DNA of 6,417 nucleotides. Origin: Streptococcus sp. UBA6071. GTDB taxonomy: Bacteria; Bacillota; Bacilli; Lactobacillales; Streptococcaceae. Below the pieces are notes generated by a model. The model was not told where the DNA came from and searched no databases. It worked only from the letters and a program-made list of their open reading frames with translations. A program made the position numbers and the translations under genes. The stretch covers positions 1 through 6,417 of the forward strand of contig DIXV01000028.1 in assembly GCA_002436115.1 (NCBI GenBank), written 5' to 3'. How positions within the stretch are numbered: position 1 is the stretch's first letter; each line of letters begins with the position of its first letter. Of the stretch, positions 1 through 5,126 are shown one piece after another.

Positions 1-539
1 ATATCAGCCCATTCTTTTACAACAGGCGCTGTTTGTGAGCTAGTCTTTTTGCCTAGCTTGAGTTCCCATCGATCATATGCTCCTAGCTCATCAGGCTGCT
101 CAAATTTACGCATTTGAGCATGGGCAGTTAGTACCACATTGATACCAAGCTCAATGAGTTCCTGTAACAAGTTCAAAAACCGTCCCATTTCTTCACGGGC
201 ATACGTATAGCCATTTCCGTAGCCGAAATCCTCAATCCCTTTTTTATTGTGCTCAGCACAAATATCGGCCACAATCAAAGTTTCTGCCCAGTCAATCGTA
301 TCAATGACCAAGGTTTTGCAACACGTTGGGTTAGCTTTTACCCAAGCAATCTGATTTCGTAGCATAGTCCAGCTAGTCGGTTTGTCTAGTCGTGACACGT
401 CCATGTTATCTGTTGACCCTTCGGTGTCAATGAACAAAGGTTCTGGAAATTGTGCTGCAAAGCTAGACTTTCCAATGCCTTCAGGACCATAGATGACTAC
501 ACGCTGTGCCCGTGCACGTTTTCCTCTTGTGATTTGCAT
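1..539 (-). CDS. Sak4-like phage recombination ATPase (AAA_24 / RecA-like P-loop), 3' end cut by window edge
   Basis: The frame is open from ATG at 539 to the window edge (179 codons seen, C-terminus missing). Visible motifs: a Walker A loop GPEGIGKSS at residues 18-26, an acidic strand FIDTEG at 36-41, a Walker B-like strand LVIDT at 77-81, and VVLTAHAQ at 135-142, the usual sensor strand of RecA-type folds. Small phage ATPases with this layout (AAA_24 family; lactococcal Sak4 is the studied relative) act with a single-strand binding or annealing protein in phage DNA recombination. The start is supported by AAGGAG about 8 bases upstream. Its ATG shares one base with the stop of the preceding 34-residue ORF (TAATG), so translation is probably coupled. 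It is the most downstream leftward gene seen; more replication genes would be expected beyond the edge. Family assignment is from motifs only; the Sak4 label is an inference. Confidence 0.85.
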   Translation of the reverse strand, partial: MQITRGKRARAQRVVIYGPEGIGKSSFAAQFPEPLFIDTEGSTDNMDVSRLDKPTSWTMLRNQIAWVKANPTCCKTLVIDTIDWAETLIVADICAEHNKKGIEDFGYGNGYTYAREEMGRFLNLLQELIELGINVVLTAHAQMRKFEQPDELGAYDRWELKLGKKTSSQTAPVVKEWAD

Positions 540-643
540 TAATCTTCTCCTTTTTTATTTTTATAAGTTTCACGCTCGCCTATCAAAAATCCGACGAACA
601 GACCTAACAGAAACAATATTGAATTTTGAATTAAGCCTACCAT
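539..643 (-). CDS. 34-residue single-pass membrane peptide
   Basis: An ATG at 643 opens a 34-codon frame ending in TAA at 539-541. A ribosome site AAAGGAG lies 7 bases upstream and abuts the stop of the RecF-like gene (658-660). The protein starts MVGLIQNSILFLLGLFVGFL, then IGERETYKNKKGED: about 18 uncharged residues (3-21) followed by a charged tail. This is the shape of a one-pass membrane protein with a cytoplasmic C-terminus. Its stop overlaps the start of the Sak4-like gene by one base. I do not recognise a family; small membrane peptides in this slot of early operons are common and mostly unstudied. A second ATG at 650 in another frame lies too close to the ribosome site and gives a charged, feature-poor peptide, so I prefer 643. 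Confidence 0.65.
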   Translation of the reverse strand: MVGLIQNSILFLLGLFVGFLIGERETYKNKKGED

Positions 644-657
644 TTTCCATCTCCTTT

Positions 658-1953
658 CTAAAATCTACCTTCCCAAGTAGGTTTAACCTGTGCAGTTGGT
701 TGATGTTGTTCATTTTCGATTGAGTAGCCATCCTCGATGATGATAGAGCACTCGTCGCCAGTTGATACCCGTGTGGCAATAGCTTGTAAGCCCTCTTGCT
801 CTAACCATGTCCCAAACTCTTGCAGAGTGTTTTGGTCCATCTGCTCCGCCTTGTCAATGAGGACAAAGCCACAATCAGGCTTTAGCTTACGAACAATAGC
901 TGTTGCCACCATAAGTTGTTGACTACCTGACATGTTATCCCATTCTTGACCATGGTAAAGAAGTTTGCCATCTTCTACAGACAGACCCATTAATGGCAAA
1001 TCTGCATCATGTAACAGGTCACGTTTTTCTTTTCGGATCGCTTCAATTTCTGTCGTCAAAGTGTTATACTGTTCCCGTTGCAATTTAGCATCTTCCTCAG
1101 CCTTTTCCTTATCCAAATTAGCTCTCACCTTGAAATTAATGTCATCAATCTGCTGGATATTGGCTTCTATTTCCGCAGTTGATTCATCGTGCAAGTCCAT
1201 GGCATCTTTTTGAGCAATTGCCAAGTCCTGTTTGTGCTTGTCACGCTCATCAATAGCCTTAGCTAACTCTGCTTGTAAGCGTGATACCGTATCTTCTGAA
1301 TTGTCATACTGCATCTTGATTGTTGCCACATTTTGTCGCTTACGAGCATTCTCTCCGTTCTTAGCTAGGATGGCTTGCTGTTGTTGAATAAGCTCTGCAA
1401 TACTGATTGGTTCTTCTGGAGCTTCTGGATAGTATACTTGCTCTCTGGCAAATTTCTCCTTTTGATCAGCAATCACGCCAATAGTATGACGTTGTTCGTA
1501 AAATTCTTTTTCCTTGATTTCCAACTCATGCAACTGTTGACCAACACCAATGATTTGCAAAAGTGTGTCAGCTTTTTCCTGCGGCTTGCTTTCCATAAAC
1601 TTAGGTAAGTTGATAGCTAGTTCTTCCACAAAACTATCAAGAAGCTGCTGACCGCCCTTTTGACCGTTCGGATCAATGACCTTGAGACTTGCATTCTTAC
1701 CTTTACGTTCCACGATAAGACCGTTTGACATAGTAATTTTGAGTGTAGGCGGCACTTGTGACCCCTCACGGTGTGGTTGGCTAGGTTTGTACTTATTTCC
1801 ACCAAGAGCCCATGCAATGCTGTCTAACACGCTTGTTTTCCCTTGGTTGTTATTCCCTCCTACAATCGTCAACCCTGTTGCTGAAGGTTCGATTTTGACA
1901 GCTTTAATGCGCTTGACATTTTCAATTTCAAGTTTATTTATTGTTATTGACAC
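658..1953 (-). CDS. RecF/SMC-like ATPase with coiled coil (phage AAA ATPase)
   Basis: A 431-residue protein with the split ABC-type ATPase layout of RecF, Rad50 and SMC proteins. The N-terminus has beta strands and Walker A GGNNNQGKT (32-40). The middle is a long charged, Gln/Glu/Lys-rich helical stretch (about 140-315) consistent with a coiled coil. The C-terminus has an ABC signature MSGSQQL (341-347) and Walker B FVLID (363-367). It probably binds DNA ends or gaps in phage replication and recombination beside the Sak4-like ATPase. One oddity: the residue after the Walker B aspartate is Lys (IDKAEQMD), where ABC ATPases normally have the catalytic Glu; E370 is the nearest acidic residue. 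The start is GTG at 1953, with AAAGGAGG 9 bases upstream; it overlaps the HNH gene by 20 bases. The stop is TAG. The exact subfamily is not assigned. Confidence 0.85.
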   Translation of the reverse strand: MSITINKLEIENVKRIKAVKIEPSATGLTIVGGNNNQGKTSVLDSIAWALGGNKYKPSQPHREGSQVPPTLKITMSNGLIVERKGKNASLKVIDPNGQKGGQQLLDSFVEELAINLPKFMESKPQEKADTLLQIIGVGQQLHELEIKEKEFYEQRHTIGVIADQKEKFAREQVYYPEAPEEPISIAELIQQQQAILAKNGENARKRQNVATIKMQYDNSEDTVSRLQAELAKAIDERDKHKQDLAIAQKDAMDLHDESTAEIEANIQQIDDINFKVRANLDKEKAEEDAKLQREQYNTLTTEIEAIRKEKRDLLHDADLPLMGLSVEDGKLLYHGQEWDNMSGSQQLMVATAIVRKLKPDCGFVLIDKAEQMDQNTLQEFGTWLEQEGLQAIATRVSTGDECSIIIEDGYSIENEQHQPTAQVKPTWEGRF

Positions 1954-2542
1954 TTTGCCTGTCCTCCTTTAATTCTTTTAATTTATTGTTAAGCTTCACA
2001 ACTCCAATACCAGATCTAGTCAATTCAGCGTCTGGTGTAAAGTAGTGGTTGCTATTCATGCGAATCACTTCATTATTGCTAAGTAAGACCAAGTTTGAAA
2101 TATTCCAGTTAGTTTTATCACCATTAAGAAATGCTATACCGTGACCTTTAGGGATAGGTCCATAATGTCTTTCCCACTCTTTTCTGTGGCAAAATTCCCA
2201 CTTGTCAGGGTCAGCAACCTTTACTCTAGGATATCCATCAGTAGTGTATCTGATTGTACCTACAGGAACCCATCCATGCGGTTTGTTTCCTTTTTGAAAT
2301 TGACCGCTGTTAGGTGGTGTATTAGGGAACTTTTTTCCTTTATTGAAAGGGATATTACCTTTCTGAAACCTTCCGTCTAGTCCACTTTTTAAGCCGTTAT
2401 TTCTTTTATAATTTTTAATCTGTAGCGGTGTCAGAGAAAGACCGTATTTTTCATTCATCATTTCCGCTACTTCTTTAGCTGTTTTTCCTACCTGAAAAGA
2501 TACCAGATAATCATGTTGTTCTTTAGTAAATAACCTAGCCAT
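1934..2542 (-). CDS. HNH endonuclease family protein with N-terminal DNA-binding region
   Basis: A 202-residue protein. Residues 1-52 resemble a helix-turn-helix (FTKEQHDYLVSFQVGKTAKE followed by VAEMMN, then LTPLQIKNYKRNNGL). Residues 57-90 carry two copies of a short basic motif, FQKGN at 59-63 and 82-86, the first followed by PFNKGKK; such motifs occur in DNA-contacting parts of phage HNH and homing-type nucleases. The HNH core is about 118-155: CHRKEWERHYGPIPKGHG, then AFLNGDKTNWNISNL, with H119, H134, N147 and N150 as likely conserved positions. The His-Ile-Asp of classic HNH_3 proteins is replaced by Phe-Leu-Asn, as I recall for a common phage subgroup. The start ATG 2542 has GGAG 7 bases upstream. 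It overlaps the upstream gene by 8 bases and the ATPase start by 20, so it is an integrated operon member, not a recent insertion. Its role is unknown. Confidence 0.85.
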   Translation of the reverse strand: MARLFTKEQHDYLVSFQVGKTAKEVAEMMNEKYGLSLTPLQIKNYKRNNGLKSGLDGRFQKGNIPFNKGKKFPNTPPNSGQFQKGNKPHGWVPVGTIRYTTDGYPRVKVADPDKWEFCHRKEWERHYGPIPKGHGIAFLNGDKTNWNISNLVLLSNNEVIRMNSNHYFTPDAELTRSGIGVVKLNNKLKELKEDRQSVNNNK

Positions 2543-2768
2543 TAAGTAGCTCCAAATTTACAGTTCTTCTTCCGTTGTATTCCGCTGCAGTTTTTTGTGC
2601 ATCTAATACCAATCTGCCATTATCAATTATTTTGCCAGCCACATTTGAAATCGCTTTGCTTCGTTCTATTTCTTGTTTAAGTTGATCATCTGTTATTTCT
2701 TCATCACCTAAACGCTCTATAGCAGCAAATAAATGATTATTTAGATCTGAAAGTTTATTCTGCGTCAT
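2535..2768 (-). CDS. small conserved phage protein, 77 residues, function unknown
   Basis: This short acidic, helical protein begins MTQNKLSDLNNHLFAAIERL and ends in NLELLNG. It resembles a family often found just before HNH or recombination genes in Lactobacillales phages (recalled, not searched); no function is known to me. Start choice: an in-frame ATG at 2774 directly touches the AAGGAGG ribosome site with no spacing, whereas the ATG at 2768 sits 6 bases after it, so I place the start at 2768 and drop the first two residues. The stop TAG overlaps the HNH start by 8 bases, which suggests coupled translation. Confidence 0.8.
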   Translation of the reverse strand: MTQNKLSDLNNHLFAAIERLGDEEITDDQLKQEIERSKAISNVAGKIIDNGRLVLDAQKTAAEYNGRRTVNLELLNG

Positions 2769-2797
2769 ACTCATCCTCCTTGATATTTTTTAGAATA

Positions 2798-2956
2798 TTA
2801 ATCAATGAAATATTCCTTTCCTGTATCTGTATCAATTTCCACACGTCTCCCAGTAAGATAGTCCAAAAAACCTACTTGTTCAGCGCATTGTGGTTTTATT
2901 AATTGCTGATCTTCTTTTGAGAAAATCCACTTGAATGAAAATATTTTTTTTAACAT
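2798..2956 (-). CDS. small hypothetical phage protein, 52 residues
   Basis: The frame runs from ATG at 2956 to TAA at 2798-2800 and encodes a protein starting MLKKIFSFKWIFSKEDQQLI and ending in TDTGKEYFID. It has a good ribosome site (AAAGGAG, 6 bases before ATG). Its start lies one base after the stop of the preceding 52-residue gene, which fits an operon. The first 13 residues are basic and aromatic; they could be an amphipathic helix but are too short and too lysine-rich for a clear membrane segment. The rest is acidic. I do not recognise a family. Small unknown early proteins like this include host-takeover factors and anti-defence proteins, but nothing in this sequence points to either. 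Confidence 0.7.
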   Translation of the reverse strand: MLKKIFSFKWIFSKEDQQLIKPQCAEQVGFLDYLTGRRVEIDTDTGKEYFID

Positions 2957-2957
2957 G

Positions 2958-3116
2958 TTATGCTCCTTTTTTTAGTTCTTCCTTGTAAATTCCTTTCAGA
3001 ATGTCATAATAGACATGTCCTGCTGGAATTACGTATCCTGTTAAGTCTTCAATGACTGATCCATTAGACATTATATTGATAATGAGTGGTTCCCATTTCT
3101 TTTTAAGCTTTTTCAT
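2958..3116 (-). CDS. small hypothetical phage protein, 52 residues
   Basis: ATG 3116 to TAA 2958-2960 encodes a protein starting MKKLKKKWEPLIINIMSNGS and ending in KGIYKEELKKGA, with DLTGYVIPAGH in the middle. The pattern of a basic start, a short strand-rich core and a basic tail resembles a recurrent family of about 50-60 residues in streptococcal phage early operons; the family is recalled, not checked, and no function is known to me. The ribosome site is weak: AGGA about 10 bases upstream, inside the preceding fragment. The start overlaps the end of that fragment (3103-3222) by 14 bases, so translation probably depended on coupling. Since the upstream fragment now looks broken, expression may be reduced. 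Confidence 0.65.
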   Translation of the reverse strand: MKKLKKKWEPLIINIMSNGSVIEDLTGYVIPAGHVYYDILKGIYKEELKKGA

Positions 3117-3222
3117 TTCTGATCATTCCTGTACCGAGTAGTAATGCATCAACCTCATCGAAGTTTTCATGACTGATAAAAACCATATGATGATTGTTAC
3201 CATTTCGCCAAGTTGTTGAGTG
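3103..3222 (-). pseudogene. C-terminal remnant of an unrecognised phage gene
   Basis: After a TAG at 3223-3225, 39 sense codons remain open to TAA 3103-3105. They include TTWRNGNNHHMVFISHENFD and then EVDALLLGTGMIRNEKA. The composition looks like real protein (W, paired H, a hydrophobic strand, an acidic turn) and the stop overlaps the next gene's start as in intact operons. There is no start codon near the left end of this stretch: the first ATG (HHM) has no ribosome site. I read it as the 3' end of a gene whose 5' part is lost where a small promoter-terminator unit now lies. An alternative is a 38-codon frame from ATG 3239 (MKELSSTQQLGEM and on), which lacks a ribosome site. No family recognised. 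Confidence 0.4.
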
Positions 3223-3243
3223 CTACTCAGTTCTTTCATTATG

Positions 3244-3252
3244 TGGTATAAT
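3244..3252 (+). promoter_or_regulatory. rightward extended -10 promoter (TGGTATAAT)
   Basis: A perfect TATAAT at 3247-3252 is preceded by TG at 3244-3245, giving the extended -10 form TGnTATAAT that works with a poor -35. No good -35 is seen at 16-18 bp spacing (TTGAGT at 3216 is too far). Transcription would start near 3259, run against the lytic operon, and meet the terminator at 3275-3298 after about 40 bases. Confidence 0.5.
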
Positions 3253-3274
3253 GTTATTAGTTAATATTTGTAAG

Positions 3275-3298
3275 CCACTGTTCCCGCAGTGGTTTTTT
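3275..3298 (+). terminator. rightward rho-independent terminator
   Basis: The stem CCACTG (3275-3280) pairs with CAGTGG (3287-3292) around the loop TTCCCG. It extends by a G-T and two A-T pairs and is followed by six T (3293-3298). On the other strand the hairpin is followed by CTTACAAAT, with no T tract, so it would stop + strand transcripts only and leave the leftward operon readable. Confidence 0.75.
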
Positions 3299-3302
3299 GT
3301 GT

Positions 3303-3620
3303 TCATGCAACGTCCTCTTGTTCAATCAATGGCAAGATGCCTTTTTTATTTTTTAGCAAGTCGTAGATGAACAAGCGTCCTTTTTGAGTATTGTCCAGCA
3401 AAGTATCAATGGCATACATTCCGTGCTTGTGGATAGCTGGTAGAACCTCTGATGTTCCCCAGTCGGCAAAATTTTCCGATTCTGGTTTTTCGTAACTGGA
3501 AACCAACTTGTAAAAATTTGACTCATTGATAAAATTTGCTTGTTGAGTACCACCGTTTGTAAGGGTGTCACTAGTAGTTACCCCCTTTGGATATAATCGC
3601 TCAAGTGTCTTTCTATGCGG
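3303..3620 (-). pseudogene. truncated BRO-N type phage antirepressor remnant
   Basis: Directly after the cro stop, and in the same frame, 105 codons stay open to TGA 3303-3305. They contain the second half of a BRO-N domain: LTNGGTQQANFINESNFYKL, then KPESENFADW and SEVLPAIHKHGMYAIDTLLD. BRO-N antirepressors bind or sequester repressors to favour lytic growth. The normal BRO-N beginning (about 30-40 residues) and start codon are missing; the first candidate start, TTG at 3506, lies inside the domain. After LLDN the frame passes straight to TQKGRLFIYDLLKNKKGILP, LIEQEDVA and stop, which resembles the extreme C-terminus of such antirepressors (recalled). So the 5' end and the middle both appear deleted. 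It is unlikely to act as an antirepressor. It could be a translated leftover only if read through from cro. Confidence 0.7.
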
Positions 3621-3630
3621 TTAAACCGCA
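3616..3630. promoter_or_regulatory. distal repressor operator across the cro stop codon
   Basis: TGCGGTTAAACCGCA is a perfect 15-bp palindrome (7+1+7) of the same type as the three sites in the cI-cro intergenic region. It contains the TAA stop of the Cro-like gene and lies about 615 bp, centre to centre, from the nearest of the other sites. No promoter hexamers flank it. Confidence 0.65.
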
Positions 3631-3827
3631 ATCTCTGGTAAAAAAATAATATCATCAATAGATACACCGAAAGTATTAGCTATCTGATAAGCCTTTGATA
3701 CGCTTGGCTCTGTTTCCCCACGCTCCCAATGTCCCCAAGTATCTGTTGACACATCTAATGCGTGTGCAGCATCACGTTGACGCCAATTTTTCATTGTTCG
3801 CAACGTTTTAAGTGTCATTTTTTGCAC
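3621..3827 (-). CDS. Cro-like helix-turn-helix regulator (XRE family)
   Basis: A 68-residue single-domain XRE protein. The helix-turn-helix covers about residues 10-60: TLRTMKNWRQRDAAHALDVS, then TDTWGHWERGETEPS and YQIANTFGVSIDDI, ending FLPEIAV. Single-domain regulators of this kind, transcribed away from a CI-type repressor, act as Cro: they bind the shared operators and favour the lytic program. Start: GTG at 3827 lies 4 bases after GGAG in an unusual AAAGGGGGGGAG; ATG at 3818 (MTLKTLRT) matches the usual start of relatives as I recall them but is 13 bases from the site. Either is possible; the longer form is listed. The TAA stop sits inside a repressor operator, and the antirepressor remnant follows in the same frame. 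Confidence 0.85.
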   Translation of the reverse strand: MQKMTLKTLRTMKNWRQRDAAHALDVSTDTWGHWERGETEPSVSKAYQIANTFGVSIDDIIFLPEIAV

Positions 3828-3847
3828 ATGTCTCCCCCCCTTTCATT

Positions 3848-3949
3848 TCATCTAAATTCCTCTAGGTTGACACAAATAACATCAACTATTTTAACAACGT
3901 TTCTGGACATCATATCTTTCTTTCTGCCTGATTTTAGTTCAGCCAGTAT
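3848..3949 (-). pseudogene. possible fragment of an XRE helix-turn-helix gene
   Basis: Between a TAG and TGA 3848-3850, 33 codons read ILAELKSGRKKDMMSRNVVK and then IVDVICVNLEEFR. This resembles the second half of an XRE domain, where the recognition helix ends in a SGRK-type turn followed by helices ending V-x-L-E-E-F. No start codon exists except the paired ATG within it, which has no clear ribosome site. It may be the leftover of a second regulator or a chance frame; low confidence. Confidence 0.3.
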
Positions 3950-3969
3950 CTAATAATTTACATTAAATT

Positions 3970-4162
3970 TTAAGTTTGATGGCTGTTTTTGGTGTTGTCA
4001 ACTATATCATAAAGGATAGTAGTATTATAAATCTCATAAGAAGTTCCATCGTTAATATACTCCATTAACATCAGTTTTATAATTCCAACTACTTTACGAA
4101 GCCTAGCATTCTCCCTTTTATGTGCTAGGTTTTCATTTTTCTATCGCTTCTTTTTCTGACAT
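3970..4162 (-). pseudogene. small early phage ORF with a +1 frameshift
   Basis: ATG 4162 follows AAAGGAG by 5-6 bases and starts MSEKEAIEK, then meets TGA. Removing one base from the five-A run (T at 4136-4140 on the + strand) joins it to an open frame of 55 more codons ending in TAA 3970-3972. That gives a 63-residue protein: a charged helical start (NENLAHKRENARLRKVV), a hydrophobic helix GIIKLMLMEYI, then a tail ending NTKNSHQT. It would be the first gene after the lytic promoter, with a leader of about 55 bases. No family recognised. The extra A could be a true mutation, a sequencing error or a slippage site. Against it: part of the sequence also forms the hairpin at 4102-4140. Confidence 0.4.
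4102..4140 (+). terminator. possible rightward terminator inside the cro-cI interval
   Basis: CCTAGCA (4102-4108) pairs perfectly with TGCTAGG (4123-4129) around a 14-base loop, followed by TTTTCATTTTT. It points towards cI, so it could block + strand transcripts from reading into the operator region. It overlaps the frameshifted small ORF on the other strand, so the pairing may be incidental. Confidence 0.4.
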
Positions 4163-4223
4163 ATCTTCTCCTTTCCGCCCTCAGTCGGACTTTTTATTTG
4201 GCCATTTATCTGACCTTGATTAT

Positions 4224-4252
4224 ATTATAATGCGGTTTTACCGCAATGTCAA
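4224..4252 (-). promoter_or_regulatory. leftward lytic promoter with consensus -35 and -10
   Basis: On the - strand, TTGACA (4247-4252) and TATAAT (4224-4229) are both perfect consensus hexamers separated by exactly 17 bp, and operator O1 fills the spacer. A repressor bound there would directly block RNA polymerase. Transcription should start near 4217 and read the Cro-like gene and the recombination genes. A full-consensus promoter of this strength requires tight repression in a lysogen. Confidence 0.85.
4231..4245. promoter_or_regulatory. operator O1 (TGCGGTTTTACCGCA)
   Basis: A 15-bp inverted repeat with perfect TGCGG/CCGCA arms, lying inside the spacer of the leftward promoter. It is one of three related sites in this interval; centre-to-centre distances are 30 bp (O1-O2) and 41 bp (O2-O3), close to whole helical turns, as expected for cooperative repressor binding on one face. 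Confidence 0.8.
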
Positions 4253-4260
4253 GTACTTTT

Positions 4261-4275
4261 TGCGTTTTATCCGCA
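4261..4275. promoter_or_regulatory. operator O2 (TGCGTTTTATCCGCA)
   Basis: The second copy of the 15-bp site, with one arm mismatch (TGCGT versus CCGCA). It lies just upstream of both divergent promoters, so a bound repressor could contact polymerase at either one. Confidence 0.75.
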
Positions 4276-4291
4276 TTTTTTTATTTTTCTC

Positions 4292-4320
4292 TTTACTTTT
4301 TTGCGTTTTTGCCGTAATAT
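4292..4320 (+). promoter_or_regulatory. probable cI (repressor maintenance) promoter
   Basis: TTTACT (4292-4297) and TAATAT (4315-4320) are separated by 17 bp, with operator O3 in the spacer, mirroring the layout of the lytic promoter. Both hexamers are weak (4 of 6 each), as expected for an autoregulated repressor promoter. An overlapping TATAAT at 4320-4325 is a better -10 by sequence, but would start transcription inside or next to the cI ribosome site and has no -35. Either way the cI leader is very short. Confidence 0.5.
4302..4316. promoter_or_regulatory. operator O3 (TGCGTTTTTGCCGTA)
   Basis: The third and least symmetric copy of the 15-bp site, lying within the cI promoter. Occupation here would be expected to shut off cI transcription (by Cro, or by CI at high level). 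Its lower symmetry suggests lower affinity than O1; this ranking is an inference. Confidence 0.7.
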
Positions 4321-4343
4321 ATAATATATAAGGAGGTGTTTTA

Positions 4344-5123
4344 ATGTCCCCAGAAAAAATTGAAAATAAAGAGATTTTCTCTAGAAACTTAGCTTTTTAT
4401 ATGGATAGAAAAGGAGTTGACAGAAATACACTATGTGCTGATTTGAACTTGAAATATACTACCGTTCGTGATTGGTTAAAAGGAATAACTTATCCGCGCA
4501 TAGGTAAAATCGAACTTTTGTCAGAATACTTTGGCATTAATAAATCTGATTTAATTGAAAAACATTCATCCAACTCAAATGTTTCTTACATCAACTTTGA
4601 CCCACTTCAGGCAATCCTACTATCAAACTACAATCAGCTAAACACCAACCGCAAAAATAAACTTGTACAAACCTCTGATAACCTCTTAGCTGAGCAGGTA
4701 GGTAAAATGCTTGTCGTCGAGGAACAATGTTTTGAAGACTATAACAGAGAACGGGTTGTTCTTCCCGCACCAGGTAAGGTCTCTGCTGGTACTGGTTACT
4801 GGCAAGAAGATGATTATGACACTATGGTAGATTTCTATGCTGATGAGATACCAAACGAGAGCGACTACGACACAATTGCTATTGTCGTTGGACATTCCAT
4901 GGAACCCAAAATAAAAAATGGCGATTTTCTATTTATAAAACTCACTGATCAAGTTGATTTGAATAAAATTGGTATCTTTCAGGTTAACGGTGAAAACTAC
5001 GTCAAGAAACTAAAATCCGACCACTTAGAGTCACTGAATAAAAAATACGAGGATATTAAACTTTCCGAGGAAGATGATGTCAGAACTATTGGTGCAGTCG
5101 TGGATATCTATAGAGAGGGATAG
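4344..5123 (+). CDS. CI/LexA-like phage repressor with S24 peptidase domain
   Basis: A 259-residue repressor that keeps the lytic promoter off. The XRE helix-turn-helix covers about residues 8-72 (FSRNLAFYMDRKGVDRNTLC and on to the WLKGITYPRIGKIELLSEYF region). A linker follows to about 135, then an S24/LexA self-cleavage domain. The cleavage site is Ala148-Gly149 in GKVSAGTG, the nucleophile Ser185 in VGHSMEP, and the general base Lys221 in NYVKKL. All catalytic parts are present, so RecA-stimulated self-cleavage after DNA damage is expected. The start ATG has AAGGAGG 7 bases upstream. It is transcribed divergently from the Cro-like gene across three operators. The stop is 3 bases before the next gene, so the lysogeny arm is an operon. 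Length and domain order are normal for streptococcal phage repressors. Confidence 0.93.
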   Translation: MSPEKIENKEIFSRNLAFYMDRKGVDRNTLCADLNLKYTTVRDWLKGITYPRIGKIELLSEYFGINKSDLIEKHSSNSNVSYINFDPLQAILLSNYNQLNTNRKNKLVQTSDNLLAEQVGKMLVVEEQCFEDYNRERVVLPAPGKVSAGTGYWQEDDYDTMVDFYADEIPNESDYDTIAIVVGHSMEPKIKNGDFLFIKLTDQVDLNKIGIFQVNGENYVKKLKSDHLESLNKKYEDIKLSEEDDVRTIGAVVDIYREG

Positions 5124-5126
5124 TAT

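Noticed and set aside
570..779. A 69-residue leftward frame across the end of the RecF-like ATPase gene
   Set aside because: It overlaps the ATPase coding region in another frame, has no ribosome site at its start, and its end competes with the better 34-residue ORF.
1676..1972. A rightward 98-residue frame opposite the ATPase gene
   Set aside because: It is antisense to a motif-confirmed gene and has no ribosome site or recognisable domain; the same holds for the other rightward frames between 493 and 2380.
1934..2542. The HNH gene as a recently inserted homing endonuclease
   Set aside because: It overlaps both neighbours by 8 and 20 bases and carries its own and the next gene's ribosome site, so it is a settled operon member.
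3353..3571. A 72-residue leftward frame starting GTG at 3571
   Set aside because: It is a shadow in another frame of the BRO-N remnant, which carries the recognisable residues.
4174..4196. TCCG...CGGA followed by TTTTT as a rightward terminator
   Set aside because: The stem is only four base pairs around an eight-base loop.
4122..4331. A rightward 69-residue frame ending just before cI
   Set aside because: It runs through the operators and promoters, has no usable ribosome site, and its aromatic-rich composition comes from T-rich non-coding DNA.
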